Part shown: positions 1-7,481 of the stretch, in pieces
How positions within the stretch are numbered: the stretch's first letter is position 1
Layout: each line of letters opens with the position of its first letter
Assembly: GCA_019313605.1 (NCBI GenBank)
Contig: JAFDAW010000050.1
Location: 1 to 16,570 of the forward strand
DNA length: 16,570 bases
Direction: 5' to 3'
DNA from: Deltaproteobacteria bacterium
Lineage (GTDB): Bacteria; Myxococcota_A; UBA9160; SMWR01
Notes under the pieces: generated by a model
What the model was told of the DNA's origin: nothing
Seen by the model: the letters and a program-made list of their open reading frames with translations, nothing else
Database searches by the model: none
Made by a program: the position numbers and the translations under genes

Positions 1-272
1 TCCGTGCAGGGACCTGTACGCCCGGTCCGACAGCAGGGTTCGAGCGTAACCGCGAGCGAAGCACCGCGCAGACTCCTCACCCCAAAGCGGCGCTTCGCGT
101 TTTCGAACGCAACGATCTCGGCGTGGGGCCCACCGACCGGTCGCGTGGCTCCGCGACCCAACACTTGATTGCCGCGAAAGACCGCGGCGCCGACCGGAGG
201 GTTCGGATACGTACGCCCGGCTGCCCGCCGCGCCGCGACCAGAGTGACCTTCATCGCCGCTTCGGGTGTCAT
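1..272 (-). CDS. ribD: RibD N-terminal deaminase domain (partial)
   Basis: Start of the riboflavin biosynthesis protein RibD, whose N-terminal domain deaminates the pyrimidine made from GTP and whose C-terminal domain (outside the window) normally reduces it. The 90 visible residues carry the family pattern: TYPNPPVGA at 21-29, the zinc-binding HAE at 50-52, and EPC...PC with Cys80 and Cys89 as remaining zinc ligands. The start is taken as the ATG at 272, which overlaps the nrdR stop as ATGA; a second ATG at 254 is possible but the upstream one fits the family N-terminus better. Placement after nrdR is the usual deltaproteobacterial order, normally followed by further rib genes. Oddities: the His usually found at about position 42 (GxGxH) is Ala, and the usual His in PCxHxG is Arg82. 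Family assignment is firm; full activity is not proven from this fragment. Confidence 0.88.
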   Translation of the reverse strand, partial: MTPEAAMKVTLVAARRAAGRTYPNPPVGAAVFRGNQVLGRGATRPVGGPHAEIVAFENAKRRFGVRSLRGASLAVTLEPCCRTGRTGPCT

Positions 273-724
273 TTCGGGTGCTCGATCGACTCGAAGAATC
301 GCCGGTAGTCTTCGGCGCCCTGAAAATCGAGGAAGACCGACGCGTAGCGCGCCGCCGCAAGATGATCGAGACCGACGAGTTCTGCCATCATTCGCTGACC
401 GATCAGTCCACTCGTCACTTCTTTTTCACCGAGTTCCTGCACGTGTCGCTCGACGCGATCGACGAGTTGGTCGAGCGCCTCTGCGCTGACCGGTCGCTTC
501 TCGCAGGCTTTCTGCACGGCCGCCAGCAGCTTTTGGCGCTGGTAATCCTCGCGTCGCTCGTCGCGCTTGACGATCTTCGGGAATACTTCTTCGACGCGCT
601 CACGCGTTGTGAATCGGCGTTCGCACGCGAGGCACTCACGACGGCGACGGATCTCGTTACCGTCCCGACCCAGGCGTGAGTCGATCACCCGGTTTGCTGA
701 ATCGAAACAATACGGACAGCGCAC
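269..724 (-). CDS. nrdR: Transcriptional repressor NrdR
   Basis: NrdR senses (d)ATP and represses ribonucleotide reductase genes by binding NrdR boxes. The 151-residue protein has the standard length and layout: a zinc ribbon with Cys3, Cys6, Cys31 and Cys34 (MRCPYC and ECLAC), the basic stretch EIRRRRE at 24-30, and an ATP-cone domain from about residue 48 to 138 beginning with FPKIVKRD. It starts with GTG at 724, only 3 bases after the stop of the rpiB-glyA gene, and its TGA overlaps the ribD ATG, so it is translated within the operon. Position between glyA and ribD is a conserved bacterial arrangement. No NrdR box is evident nearby, so its targets are presumably elsewhere. Identification is secure. 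Confidence 0.96.
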   Translation of the reverse strand: MRCPYCFDSANRVIDSRLGRDGNEIRRRRECLACERRFTTRERVEEVFPKIVKRDERREDYQRQKLLAAVQKACEKRPVSAEALDQLVDRVERHVQELGEKEVTSGLIGQRMMAELVGLDHLAAARYASVFLDFQGAEDYRRFFESIEHPK

Positions 725-727
725 GGC

Positions 728-2470
728 TCAGGCGGAGTCGTTCCAGCGACCCGGGTACAACGGAAACCGTCGACACAGCGCCTCGACATCGACGCGCACC
801 GCGTCGAGCGCATCGACATCTCCAGGCCGCTCGAGGGATCGAACGATCAGGTTCCCGATCTCCGTCATCTCCGTCTCGCACATTCCGCGGGTGGTGACCG
901 CGGGCGTTCCAATGCGGACTCCCGAAGTCACCATCGGCTTGCGGGGATCGAACGGAACCATGTTCTTGTTGGCCGTAATGCCGGCCCGCTCGAGCGCAAT
1001 CTGCGCCGCCTTCCCAGTGGTGTCTCGCCCAACCAGCGACAAGAGGAAGAGGTGATTATCCGTTCCACCCGCAACGATCTTGAAACCCTGATTTGCGATC
1101 GACTCCGCGAGAGTGCGCGCATTCTTGATGATCTGCTCGCAGTAGTTCTTGAATGAAGGTTGCAGGGCCTCCCTGAACGCGACCGCCTTGGCGGCGATCA
1201 CGTGCATCAGGGGACCGCCCTGACCACCGGGGAAGACCGCACTGTTGATCCTCTTCTCATACTCCGCGTCACAGAGGATCAAGCCTCCGCGAGGGCCGCG
1301 CAGCGTCTTGTGCGTGGTCGTCGTAAATACATGGGCGTGACCGGCCGGGCTCGGATGCAACCCGGTCGCAACGAGTCCCGCGATGTGCGCGATGTCTGCA
1401 AATAGGAGCGCGCCGACTTCATCGGCAATCGATCGAAACGCCGCGAAGTCGATCGTGCGCGAATACGCCGTCGCACCACATTGGATGAGTTTGGGTTGGT
1501 TCTCCTTCGCGAGCCGACGCACTTCGTCGTAATCGATGAGCTCATCATCCTGACGAACACCGTAGGGAACGATCTTGTAGAGCTGTCCCGAAAAGTTGAC
1601 AGGGCTGCCGTGGGTGAGGTGGCCACCGTGATCGAGATTCATTGCGAGCACGGTATCCCCGATATCGATCAGCGCGCGGTAGGCGGCCTCGTTGGCCTGG
1701 GATCCCGAGTGCGGCTGCACGTTGGCGTGGTCGACGCCAAAGAGCTCCTTCGCGCGCGAAATCGCGAGGCTCTCGACCTCGTCGACCTGTTCGCAGCCAC
1801 CGTAGTAGCGGCGACCCGGGTAGCCCTCGGCGTATTTGTTCGTCAACACCGTACCGGCCGCTTCGAGGACCGGATCCGAAACGAAATTCTCCGACGCAAT
1901 GAGTTCCAACGACAGCGCTTGCCGGCGGGCTTCAAGTCCGATGAACTTCGCGATCTCCGGATCCGCCTCGGCGAGACTCTTATTCATTCCCGGCGAAGCG
2001 GGATTGCTGAAATCGGCGCCGACATTGGGTTCCGTCAGTGAATCAATCAACTCTATCCTCCTTGCGTGGCGGCCCCCGTCAAAGGGCTCTTCCAACCACG
2101 CTTCTACGATCGTCCAGGCCAAGGCTGGATCGAGAGCGTCCGCCGAAAGCGCTAGAACATTGGCGTCGTTGTGCCGGCGTGCGAGCTTTGCCGTGTTCAC
2201 GTCGTGAACCAGCGCCGCGCGCACCCGGGGGAATCGGTTCGCGGTGTACATCACCCCCAAACCGCTGCCGCAGATTACAATCCCGCGCTCGACCTCTCCG
2301 CTCGAAACCGCGCGCGCCGCGGGTGCCGCGAATACCGGATAGTCGACGGCGTCCGGGCCATGGGTACCGTAATCGCGAATCGTATGACCATCGGCCTCGA
2401 GCCGCTTGCTCAACTCGGCCTTCAGGTTGGCACCGCGGTGGTCACTAGCCAGCGCGATCAATTTGCTCAT
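728..2470 (-). CDS. glyA: Fused ribose-5-phosphate isomerase B / serine hydroxymethyltransferase
   Basis: One uninterrupted frame encodes two enzymes. Counted from the upstream GTG at 2473, residues 1-147 are RpiB (ribose-5-P to ribulose-5-P): DHRG at 11-14, CGSGLG at 68-73 and HNDANVLALS at 101-110. After a linker of some 15-20 residues, residues about 163-581 are full-length GlyA (serine + tetrahydrofolate to glycine + methylene-THF): LIASENF at 191-197, YAEGYPGRRYYGG at 214-226, and the PLP lysine K389 in TTTTHKTLRGPRGG. All key residues of both enzymes are present. In related genomes these are adjacent separate genes; here no stop separates them, and the Met at 163 has no good ribosome binding site. 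The ATG at 2470 is preferred over GTG 2473 because it lies 7 bases after GGGAGG. Both activities are inferred to be functional. Confidence 0.93.
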   Translation of the reverse strand: MSKLIALASDHRGANLKAELSKRLEADGHTIRDYGTHGPDAVDYPVFAAPAARAVSSGEVERGIVICGSGLGVMYTANRFPRVRAALVHDVNTAKLARRHNDANVLALSADALDPALAWTIVEAWLEEPFDGGRHARRIELIDSLTEPNVGADFSNPASPGMNKSLAEADPEIAKFIGLEARRQALSLELIASENFVSDPVLEAAGTVLTNKYAEGYPGRRYYGGCEQVDEVESLAISRAKELFGVDHANVQPHSGSQANEAAYRALIDIGDTVLAMNLDHGGHLTHGSPVNFSGQLYKIVPYGVRQDDELIDYDEVRRLAKENQPKLIQCGATAYSRTIDFAAFRSIADEVGALLFADIAHIAGLVATGLHPSPAGHAHVFTTTTHKTLRGPRGGLILCDAEYEKRINSAVFPGGQGGPLMHVIAAKAVAFREALQPSFKNYCEQIIKNARTLAESIANQGFKIVAGGTDNHLFLLSLVGRDTTGKAAQIALERAGITANKNMVPFDPRKPMVTSGVRIGTPAVTTRGMCETEMTEIGNLIVRSLERPGDVDALDAVRVDVEALCRRFPLYPGRWNDSA

Positions 2471-2641
2471 CACTTCGCCTCCCGCTTCAACATCCGCTTT
2501 CCGGATCCGTCACCCCGATCGCTCGGGGGTGGCAGGCCGCGTCTCCGACGGTGCCAGTTTGCCAATCTTTGAGAACCTTCGCCCCCTCAGCGCTCACGCT
2601 GGGTCGGCGACTCCTGCGCCGCGCGCGGTGATCGCGCGTCG
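2471..2641 (-). other. fabF / rpiB-glyA intergenic gap
   Basis: This 171-base gap is the only sizeable one in the minus-strand cluster. It holds the ribosome binding site GGGAGG for rpiB-glyA near 2478 and a hairpin at 2511-2531. I see no gene, and no riboswitch fold that I recognise. Confidence 0.5.
2511..2531 (-). promoter_or_regulatory. Intercistronic hairpin upstream of rpiB-glyA
   Basis: Read on the minus strand, CACCCCCGA and TCGGGGTG pair around the loop GCGA with one bulged base. There is no T-run after it, so it is not a standard intrinsic terminator. It could attenuate, process or stabilise the transcript between fabF and rpiB-glyA. Function is inferred only. Confidence 0.35.
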
Positions 2642-3895
2642 TTATTCCGTTCGTCCGAGGACCAGCGCCGCGTTGGTTCCACCGAAGCCGAAAGAGTTCG
2701 AAATCGCAACTCCGATGCGCGTCTCGCGGGCCTTGTTGGCTACGTGGTCGAGTTCGCATTCGGGATCCGGCTTGTCCAGGTTGATGGTCGGCGGCAGGAT
2801 CCCGGTCTGCAGCGCCCTCACGCAAAGCAATGCCTCGACGGCCCCGGCCGCACCGAGCAGGTGCCCGGTCATCGACTTCGTCGCCGACACCGGCAGCCGT
2901 TGGGTGTGCTCGCCAAACACCGCCCGAATCGCACGCACCTCCGAGGGATCGCCCTGCGGCGTGCTGGTTGCGTGGGCGTTCAAATAATCGACATCGCTCG
3001 GATTCAGGCCCGCGTCCGCAATCGCGTCTCTCATACACCGCTGAGCACCTTCGCCGTCTTCGGTCGGCTGCGCGACCGAAGCCGCATCAGCCGTCATCCC
3101 GTACCCGAGAACGTGAGCCAGGATATTGGCACCGCGCGCGCGGGCCCTCTCCAGATCTTCGAGGACCAGAACCGCGGCGCCCTCGCCGATCACGAAGCCA
3201 TCGCGATCGGTGTCGAATGGGCGACTCGCGGCAGCGGGGCTCTCGTTGCGCGTCGAAAGTGCCTTCATGTTTGCAAAAGCCGCAACGGCGAGTTCCGTGA
3301 TCGGCGCTTCGGATCCGCCCGCGAACATCACGTCCGCGTCACCTCGCTCGATGGCGCGCGCGGACTCACCGATGGAATGGCCACCCGAAGCGCAAGCTGC
3401 CGCCTGACAGAGATTTGGACCCCGCAAGCCGTGCTGGATCGCCACGTAACCGCTCGCCATGTTGCAGATCGACATCGGAATCGTAAACGGCGAGACCCGA
3501 CGGGGGCCGGATGTCTTCAGCACCTCCAGGGAATTGGAGAGGGTCTGGAGTCCACCGATCCCCGAGCCGATCGCCACGCCGCTGCGCTCGCTCTCCGCGT
3601 CGTCGAGATCGAGGCCCGCGTCCTGCATCGCCTCATGCGCGGCTGCCAGGGCGAGCAGCGTGAACCGGTCGAGGCGTCGCACCTCTTTAGCAGCCAGCTC
3701 ACCGAACTCGAATTCGTCCGGTGCCTGGGCGGCGATCTCGACCGCAAAATCGGTGGTATCGAATTTCTGGATCGCGCCGACACCGGAGCGTCCCGCGATC
3801 GCGGAACTCCAGGTTTCGTCCGCAGTTGCGCCGAGCGGGCTCACGCAACCGAGACCCGTGATGACAACCCGTCGACCGGTGGGGGGGCGGGGCAT
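2642..3895 (-). CDS. fabF: 3-oxoacyl-[acyl-carrier-protein] synthase II (KAS II)
   Basis: FabF condenses malonyl-ACP with acyl-ACP in fatty acid elongation. The 417-residue protein has the normal family length and the Cys-His-His triad: Cys168 (AAACASGG), His308 (NAHATSTP) and His345 (SMTGHLLGAAGA), with Lys340 of the KSMTGH motif. The N-terminal RRVVITGLGCVSPLG and the C-terminal NSFGFGGTNAALV are typical. Small departures from the common consensus are AAAC instead of TAC before the nucleophile and HATSTPQGD instead of HGTSTPLND. It starts 4 bases after the reconstructed acpP stop, so the two are translationally close, as in most fab clusters. Being a KAS II, it does not by itself replace FabH for initiation. 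Confidence 0.95.
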   Translation of the reverse strand: MPRPPTGRRVVITGLGCVSPLGATADETWSSAIAGRSGVGAIQKFDTTDFAVEIAAQAPDEFEFGELAAKEVRRLDRFTLLALAAAHEAMQDAGLDLDDAESERSGVAIGSGIGGLQTLSNSLEVLKTSGPRRVSPFTIPMSICNMASGYVAIQHGLRGPNLCQAAACASGGHSIGESARAIERGDADVMFAGGSEAPITELAVAAFANMKALSTRNESPAAASRPFDTDRDGFVIGEGAAVLVLEDLERARARGANILAHVLGYGMTADAASVAQPTEDGEGAQRCMRDAIADAGLNPSDVDYLNAHATSTPQGDPSEVRAIRAVFGEHTQRLPVSATKSMTGHLLGAAGAVEALLCVRALQTGILPPTINLDKPDPECELDHVANKARETRIGVAISNSFGFGGTNAALVLGRTE

Positions 3896-3899
3896 CGCG

Positions 3900-4134
3900 T
3901 CAGGCCTCGTACTTTTCCTTCACGTAGCTGATCACATCGCCGATGGTCTGGATCTTCTCCGCATCGTCGTCGGGAATCTCTGTCGAACTCTTCTTCCATT
4001 GCCATCACGAGCTCGACGATATCGAGCGAATCAGCGCCGAGATCGTCGATAAAACTGGCTCCCGGTGCGAGCTCTTCTTTCGTCACACCGAGCTGTTCGA
4101 CGATGATCGCCGAAACGCGGTCTTCCAGACCCAT
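3900..4134 (-). CDS. acpP: Acyl carrier protein, frameshifted
   Basis: AcpP carries fatty acyl chains on phosphopantetheine attached to Ser36, seen here in LGADSLDIVELV. The first 51 residues, to MEEEFD, are canonical. At about position 3981 the frame breaks: the continuing frame gives a basic non-ACP tail ending at 3841 inside fabF. Shifting frame restores a perfect ACP end (EIPDDDAEKIQTIGDVISYV, then KEKYEA) and a TGA at 3900-3902, 4 bases before fabF. Adding two bases after GACA (making an Ile codon) would give 78 residues, the classic ACP length. The start ATG at 4134 has GGAGG 7 bases upstream. A 2-base deletion or sequence error is the simplest reading, since ACP is normally essential; programmed frameshifting is less likely. 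Confidence 0.9.
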
Positions 4135-4158
4135 TTTCCCACCTCCGGAATGAACGGT

Positions 4159-5115
4159 TTAGCTTGGCTCCGCGCCAGACGCGAGGGCGAAGCGCTCGGC
4201 ACCGGCAAAATCATCGGGGGACGACAGCCAGCTGCGCTCCAGTCCACGCGAGATCCGCGCTACCAGGCCACTTAGTACCCGCCCCGTACCCACTTCGAGC
4301 ACGTGCGTCACGCCCAGCGCCATCAACCGCTCGATCGTTTCCACAAAGCGCACGGGGGCCGTTACCTGCGCCTCCAACAACGCCGCCATCCGCCCGGGAT
4401 CATCGTTGGGCTCCGCTTCGACGTTCGTCACGACCGGCGGCGAGGCTGCGGAGAACCGAACGCGACCCAACTCCGTCGCGAGCTTCTCCGCTGCGGGTGC
4501 CATCAAAGGGCAGTGAAAAGGCGCGGAAACGGCCAACGGAATCGTTCGCTTTGCACCTTCTTCGCGCAGACGAGAGCACGCCGCCTCGACGGCCGCTGCA
4601 TCGCCCGCGATCACGGTCTGCTGTGGCGAGTTGTAGTTGGCGGGGGTGACCACTCCACCCGTCGCCTCGCACACCGATTCGCAGACGCGCGCGACTTCGT
4701 CCGGAGCCAGGCCGAGGACTGCCGCCATCGCGCCGCGCCCTTCCGCAACCGCCTCCTGCATGAATCTTCCCCGCGCGTGGACCAACCGGACGGCCTCCTC
4801 GAAGTCGAGCGCACCGCTCGCAACGAGCGCCGTGTATTCGCCGAGGCTATGCCCCGCAACGAAGTCGGGAGCGATCGCCTTGCGCTCCCGAAATGCGCGC
4901 AAGAGCGCGATGCCGGTGGTGAGAATCGCGGGCTGCTGGACTTCGGTCCGCAACAACTCTTCGTCGGGCCCCTCGAAGCAGATCTTCGAGAGCGCGAAGC
5001 CCAACGCGGCGTCGGCGGCATCAAAGGTTTCTCGGGCGGCCGACGAGGCTTGATAGGCCTCTCGTCCCATTCCGATTTCCTGAGATCCTTGACCGGGAAA
5101 GAGTAGTGCGAGCAC
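4159..5115 (-). CDS. fabD: Malonyl-CoA:ACP transacylase
   Basis: FabD moves malonyl from CoA to ACP, supplying the extender for FabF. With the GTG start at 5115 it has 318 residues, close to the usual length of about 310. Motifs: FPGQGSQ at 6-12, the nucleophile Ser90 in GHSLGEY, and His201 in APFHCPLM, which match the Ser92/His201 dyad known from E. coli FabD. The frame is open further upstream to 5334, but that part overlaps rpmF and lacks FabD-like sequence, so the GTG just before LALLFPGQG is chosen; GAGGAG lies about 11 bases upstream. It begins 8 bases after rpmF and ends 24 bases before acpP. In most related clusters plsX and fabH come before it and fabG after it; all three are absent here. 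Confidence 0.95.
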   Translation of the reverse strand: MLALLFPGQGSQEIGMGREAYQASSAARETFDAADAALGFALSKICFEGPDEELLRTEVQQPAILTTGIALLRAFRERKAIAPDFVAGHSLGEYTALVASGALDFEEAVRLVHARGRFMQEAVAEGRGAMAAVLGLAPDEVARVCESVCEATGGVVTPANYNSPQQTVIAGDAAAVEAACSRLREEGAKRTIPLAVSAPFHCPLMAPAAEKLATELGRVRFSAASPPVVTNVEAEPNDDPGRMAALLEAQVTAPVRFVETIERLMALGVTHVLEVGTGRVLSGLVARISRGLERSWLSSPDDFAGAERFALASGAEPS

Positions 5116-5123
5116 GGGCCGAT

Positions 5124-5306
5124 CTACTCCTCTTCGGTCCGGATGATTTCGCGGCCGCGGTAGGTGCCGCAGTTCGAGCACACGCGATGCGGTGGCTTCG
5201 GCTCCCGACACTGCGGACAGGTACTCCGAGCGGGAACCCCGATCGCGTCGTGTGAGCGCCGCTTGTTGCGCTTGGATTTGGATGTGCGCCGCTTGGGAAC
5301 AGCCAT
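5124..5306 (-). CDS. rpmF: 50S ribosomal protein L32
   Basis: A 60-residue L32 with the family start MAVPKRRTSKSKRNKRRSH and a zinc-ribbon type C-terminal half with four cysteines: Cys30, Cys33, Cys43 and Cys46 (CPQC and CSNC). The presence of all four marks it as the zinc-binding form. Its ATG overlaps the stop of the upstream DUF177 gene by one base (TAATG), with GAGG a few bases before, so the two are translationally coupled. The DUF177-rpmF-fab order is widely conserved and links ribosome and lipid synthesis. Confidence 0.97.
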   Translation of the reverse strand: MAVPKRRTSKSKRNKRRSHDAIGVPARSTCPQCREPKPPHRVCSNCGTYRGREIIRTEEE

Positions 5307-5884
5307 TAGTTGCCTCCTCGAACCAGATCGTCACGGATTCCCTCGAGTACCGAGAACGGAGAATCCGATTTCATTTCCTCGCAGCCGCAACTCGCAACGG
5401 CGAGATTCGCTCCACACCGGGCACACAGACCCGGACAATCTTCTCGACACAGTGGCTTCACGGGAAGCGCCAGCGATACGAGCTCCGTGAACATCGACCC
5501 CAGGTGGATCTCGCTGCCCCGAAACCAGCCAGTCTCCAATTCATCACCCAGGTACAGACCATCGCGAGCCAACGCCTCGGCTCCTTCCGGATCCGCGGGC
5601 ACCCGGTTTCTCGCCGGTTCGAGCACGAACCGGAACTCCTCGCTGAACCGGTGACGATAGCGCGCGAGGCAGCGACCGCATTCGAGTTCCACGACACCGT
5701 CGACACCACCCTCGAGCTGGACATCCTCCCCGATCCGCTGGGCCCGACAGCGGAACTGGACGGGTTCTGCGATTTCTCCCGGCAAGCCGGAGTCGGTCGC
5801 GAGCGCCGAGCGCCACCAGTTCGCATCGCCTTCGAAAGAAAACGAAGTGGGCGCGTCGTTCAGTCGATCGACCGGAATTTTCAT
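5306..5884 (-). CDS. DUF177 / YceD family protein
   Basis: A 192-residue member of the DUF177 (YceD) family, which almost always precedes rpmF; in plants and E. coli relatives it is linked to 23S rRNA accumulation. Visible marks are the CGRCL motif (Cys69, Cys72) and a cysteine-rich end with Cys146, 150, 154, 157, 166 and 168 (LCREDCPGLCARCG and CGC), a likely metal site found in many family members. The start chosen is the ATG at 5884, giving MKIPVDRL; upstream sequence in frame to 5998 is not DUF177-like. No strong ribosome binding site is seen before this ATG. It is the first gene of the minus-strand cluster, so the cluster promoter should lie in 5885-6037. Confidence 0.88.
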   Translation of the reverse strand: MKIPVDRLNDAPTSFSFEGDANWWRSALATDSGLPGEIAEPVQFRCRAQRIGEDVQLEGGVDGVVELECGRCLARYRHRFSEEFRFVLEPARNRVPADPEGAEALARDGLYLGDELETGWFRGSEIHLGSMFTELVSLALPVKPLCREDCPGLCARCGANLAVASCGCEEMKSDSPFSVLEGIRDDLVRGGN

Positions 5885-6037
5885 GCTTTGCACCGCTCGA
5901 GACCCGCGACGATCCGCGAGTCCTACCCCGCACCCGCAGTATGGAAAGTGAGCAAAAACAGTAGCTTGGGTGGCGTCGTCAAATAGCAAAGCACACACTC
6001 AGAGGCAACCGCCCGGCTTTGGGTATGCTGGGCCGCC
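5885..6037. promoter_or_regulatory. Divergent intergenic region, DUF177 operon / gltX
   Basis: This 153-base stretch separates two divergently transcribed units and must hold promoters for both. On the minus strand a TTGACG (5978-5983) is visible, but I find no -10 at correct spacing. On the plus strand TATGCT lies only about 10 bases before the gltX ATG. Neither is a confident promoter, and no clear ribosome binding site precedes gltX. Confidence 0.4.
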
Positions 6038-7447
6038 ATGTCTGAGATCCGCACCCGATTTGCACCGAGCCCCACGGGCTTCCTCCACGTGGGATCCGCG
6101 AGAACCGCCCTGTTCAACTGGGCATTCGCCCGCCGCTACGGGGGGAAACTCGTGCTCCGGATCGAGGACACCGACCGCGAGCGATCGACCGCCGAATCCG
6201 AGCGCGGGGTCATCGAGGGGCTCGAATGGCTCGGAATCGACTGGGACGAGGGCCCGCTGCGCCAAAGCGCGTTCGCGGACCGCCACCGGGCCACCGTCGA
6301 GCGCATGCTCGCGAATGGGCGCGCCTACCGTTGCGCGTGCACCGCCGAGCAGCTCGAGGAGCGCCGCCAGGCGACCATCGCGGCCGGCCAGAAGTGGACC
6401 TACGACGGGCGCTGCCGAGATCTCGATCTCGGGGCCGACCTGGGACCGCACACGGTTCGCCTGCGGCTGCCCGAGAGCGGCTTTCTCGGCTGGGAAGACG
6501 GGGTCTTCGGCCCAAGCGGTCAGGACGCCTCAGAAATCGGTGATCGGATCATCCAGCGCAGTGACGGACAGCCGCTCTATCACCTCGCCGTGGTGGTAGA
6601 CGATCTCGAAATGGGGATCACCCACGTAATCCGCGGCGCCGACCATCACCCCAACACGCCACTCCAGATCGCGCTCTACCGCGCACTGGACGCGGAGCCC
6701 CCGGAGTTCGCCCACGTTCCACTGATCGTCGGTGCGGGCGGCAAGAAGCTCAGCAAGCGGCGGGATCCCGTCTCCGTCCAGAACTTTCGCGAGGAAGGCT
6801 ACCTGGCCCCTGCGCTGCGAAACTGGCTGATCCGAATCGGTTGGTCGCACGGTGACCAGGAGGTCTTCAACTCCGACGAAATCTGCACGCTCTTCGACCT
6901 CGACGCCGTGAACCGCTCCGCCGCACAGGCGGACGGGGACAAACTGCTGTGGCTCAACCAGCACTACCTGAAGGAGCTGCCCGCGTCGGAGCTGGCCGAA
7001 AAGCTCGCGCCCTTCCTCGGAACCGAGATCGGCCGCGAAGTGCCCGTCACCACCGAACTCAGCGAACTCGCGGAGCTACAGCGCGAACGCGGCAAGACCC
7101 TGTCGGAAATGGCCCGCCTCTCGCGCTGGTTCGTCGTCGACGAGGTCGATTTCGATCCGAAGGCCGTCAAGAAACACTTGAAGCCGGCCATCGAGCCCGC
7201 GCTGCGCGCGCTGCGCGACGGCTTCACGAAGCTCGAAAGCTGGTCGAGAGATGCGATCGAGGCGGTGTTTCTGGAGGTCCTCTCCGCTCAAGGAGATTTA
7301 AAGATGGGCAAACTCGCCCAGCCAGTACGTGTCGCGGTCACCGGCGGCAGCGTTTCACCTGGCATCTTCGAAACCCTCGAGGTCCTCGGCCAGTCGCGCA
7401 CGCTCGCTAGGATGGAGCGCGCCGTCGATCTGATCGACGTCGGTTGA
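6038..7447 (+). CDS. gltX: Glutamyl-tRNA synthetase
   Basis: GluRS charges tRNA-Glu with glutamate; in bacteria that lack GlnRS it also mischarges tRNA-Gln for conversion by GatCAB. The 469-residue protein has the class I signatures: the HIGH-like HVGS at 17-20 in FAPSPTGFLHVGSARTALFN, and the KMSKR-like KLSKR at 237-241. RIEDTDRERS at 41-50 and the C-terminal anticodon-binding region are typical. Cys99, Cys101 and Cys126 resemble part of the zinc site of E. coli-type enzymes. It is followed at once by a tRNA-Gln gene, which fits a non-discriminating enzyme, though discrimination cannot be judged by eye. It is divergent from the ribosomal/fatty acid cluster. Confidence 0.97.
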   Translation: MSEIRTRFAPSPTGFLHVGSARTALFNWAFARRYGGKLVLRIEDTDRERSTAESERGVIEGLEWLGIDWDEGPLRQSAFADRHRATVERMLANGRAYRCACTAEQLEERRQATIAAGQKWTYDGRCRDLDLGADLGPHTVRLRLPESGFLGWEDGVFGPSGQDASEIGDRIIQRSDGQPLYHLAVVVDDLEMGITHVIRGADHHPNTPLQIALYRALDAEPPEFAHVPLIVGAGGKKLSKRRDPVSVQNFREEGYLAPALRNWLIRIGWSHGDQEVFNSDEICTLFDLDAVNRSAAQADGDKLLWLNQHYLKELPASELAEKLAPFLGTEIGREVPVTTELSELAELQRERGKTLSEMARLSRWFVVDEVDFDPKAVKKHLKPAIEPALRALRDGFTKLESWSRDAIEAVFLEVLSAQGDLKMGKLAQPVRVAVTGGSVSPGIFETLEVLGQSRTLARMERAVDLIDVG

Positions 7448-7472
7448 GGTTCCAGGTCAGCTCAGTTATAAA
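7444..7472 (+). promoter_or_regulatory. Probable promoter of tRNA-Gln
   Basis: TTGAGG (7444-7449) and TATAAA (7467-7472) are separated by exactly 17 bases, matching the housekeeping consensus well. Transcription would start near 7479, just before the tRNA at 7482. The -35 box overlaps the gltX stop codon. The tRNA can therefore be transcribed alone as well as by read-through from gltX. Confidence 0.6.
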
Positions 7473-7481
7473 AAACCCAGT

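Noticed and set aside
1481..2041. Plus-strand open frame opposite rpiB-glyA
   Set aside because: Antisense shadow of a gene with complete catalytic motifs; no ribosome binding site.
2744..3931. Long plus-strand open frame (395 codons) opposite fabF
   Set aside because: Arg/His-rich shadow of the GC-rich fabF codons, with no family resemblance.
5116..5334. Longer N-terminus for fabD
   Set aside because: It overlaps rpmF in another frame and has no FabD-like sequence; the GTG just before the FPGQGSQ region fits family length.
5978..5983. TTGACG as a -35 box for the DUF177-rpmF operon
   Set aside because: No -10 sequence at 16-18 bases downstream on the minus strand; left only as a note in the intergenic entry.
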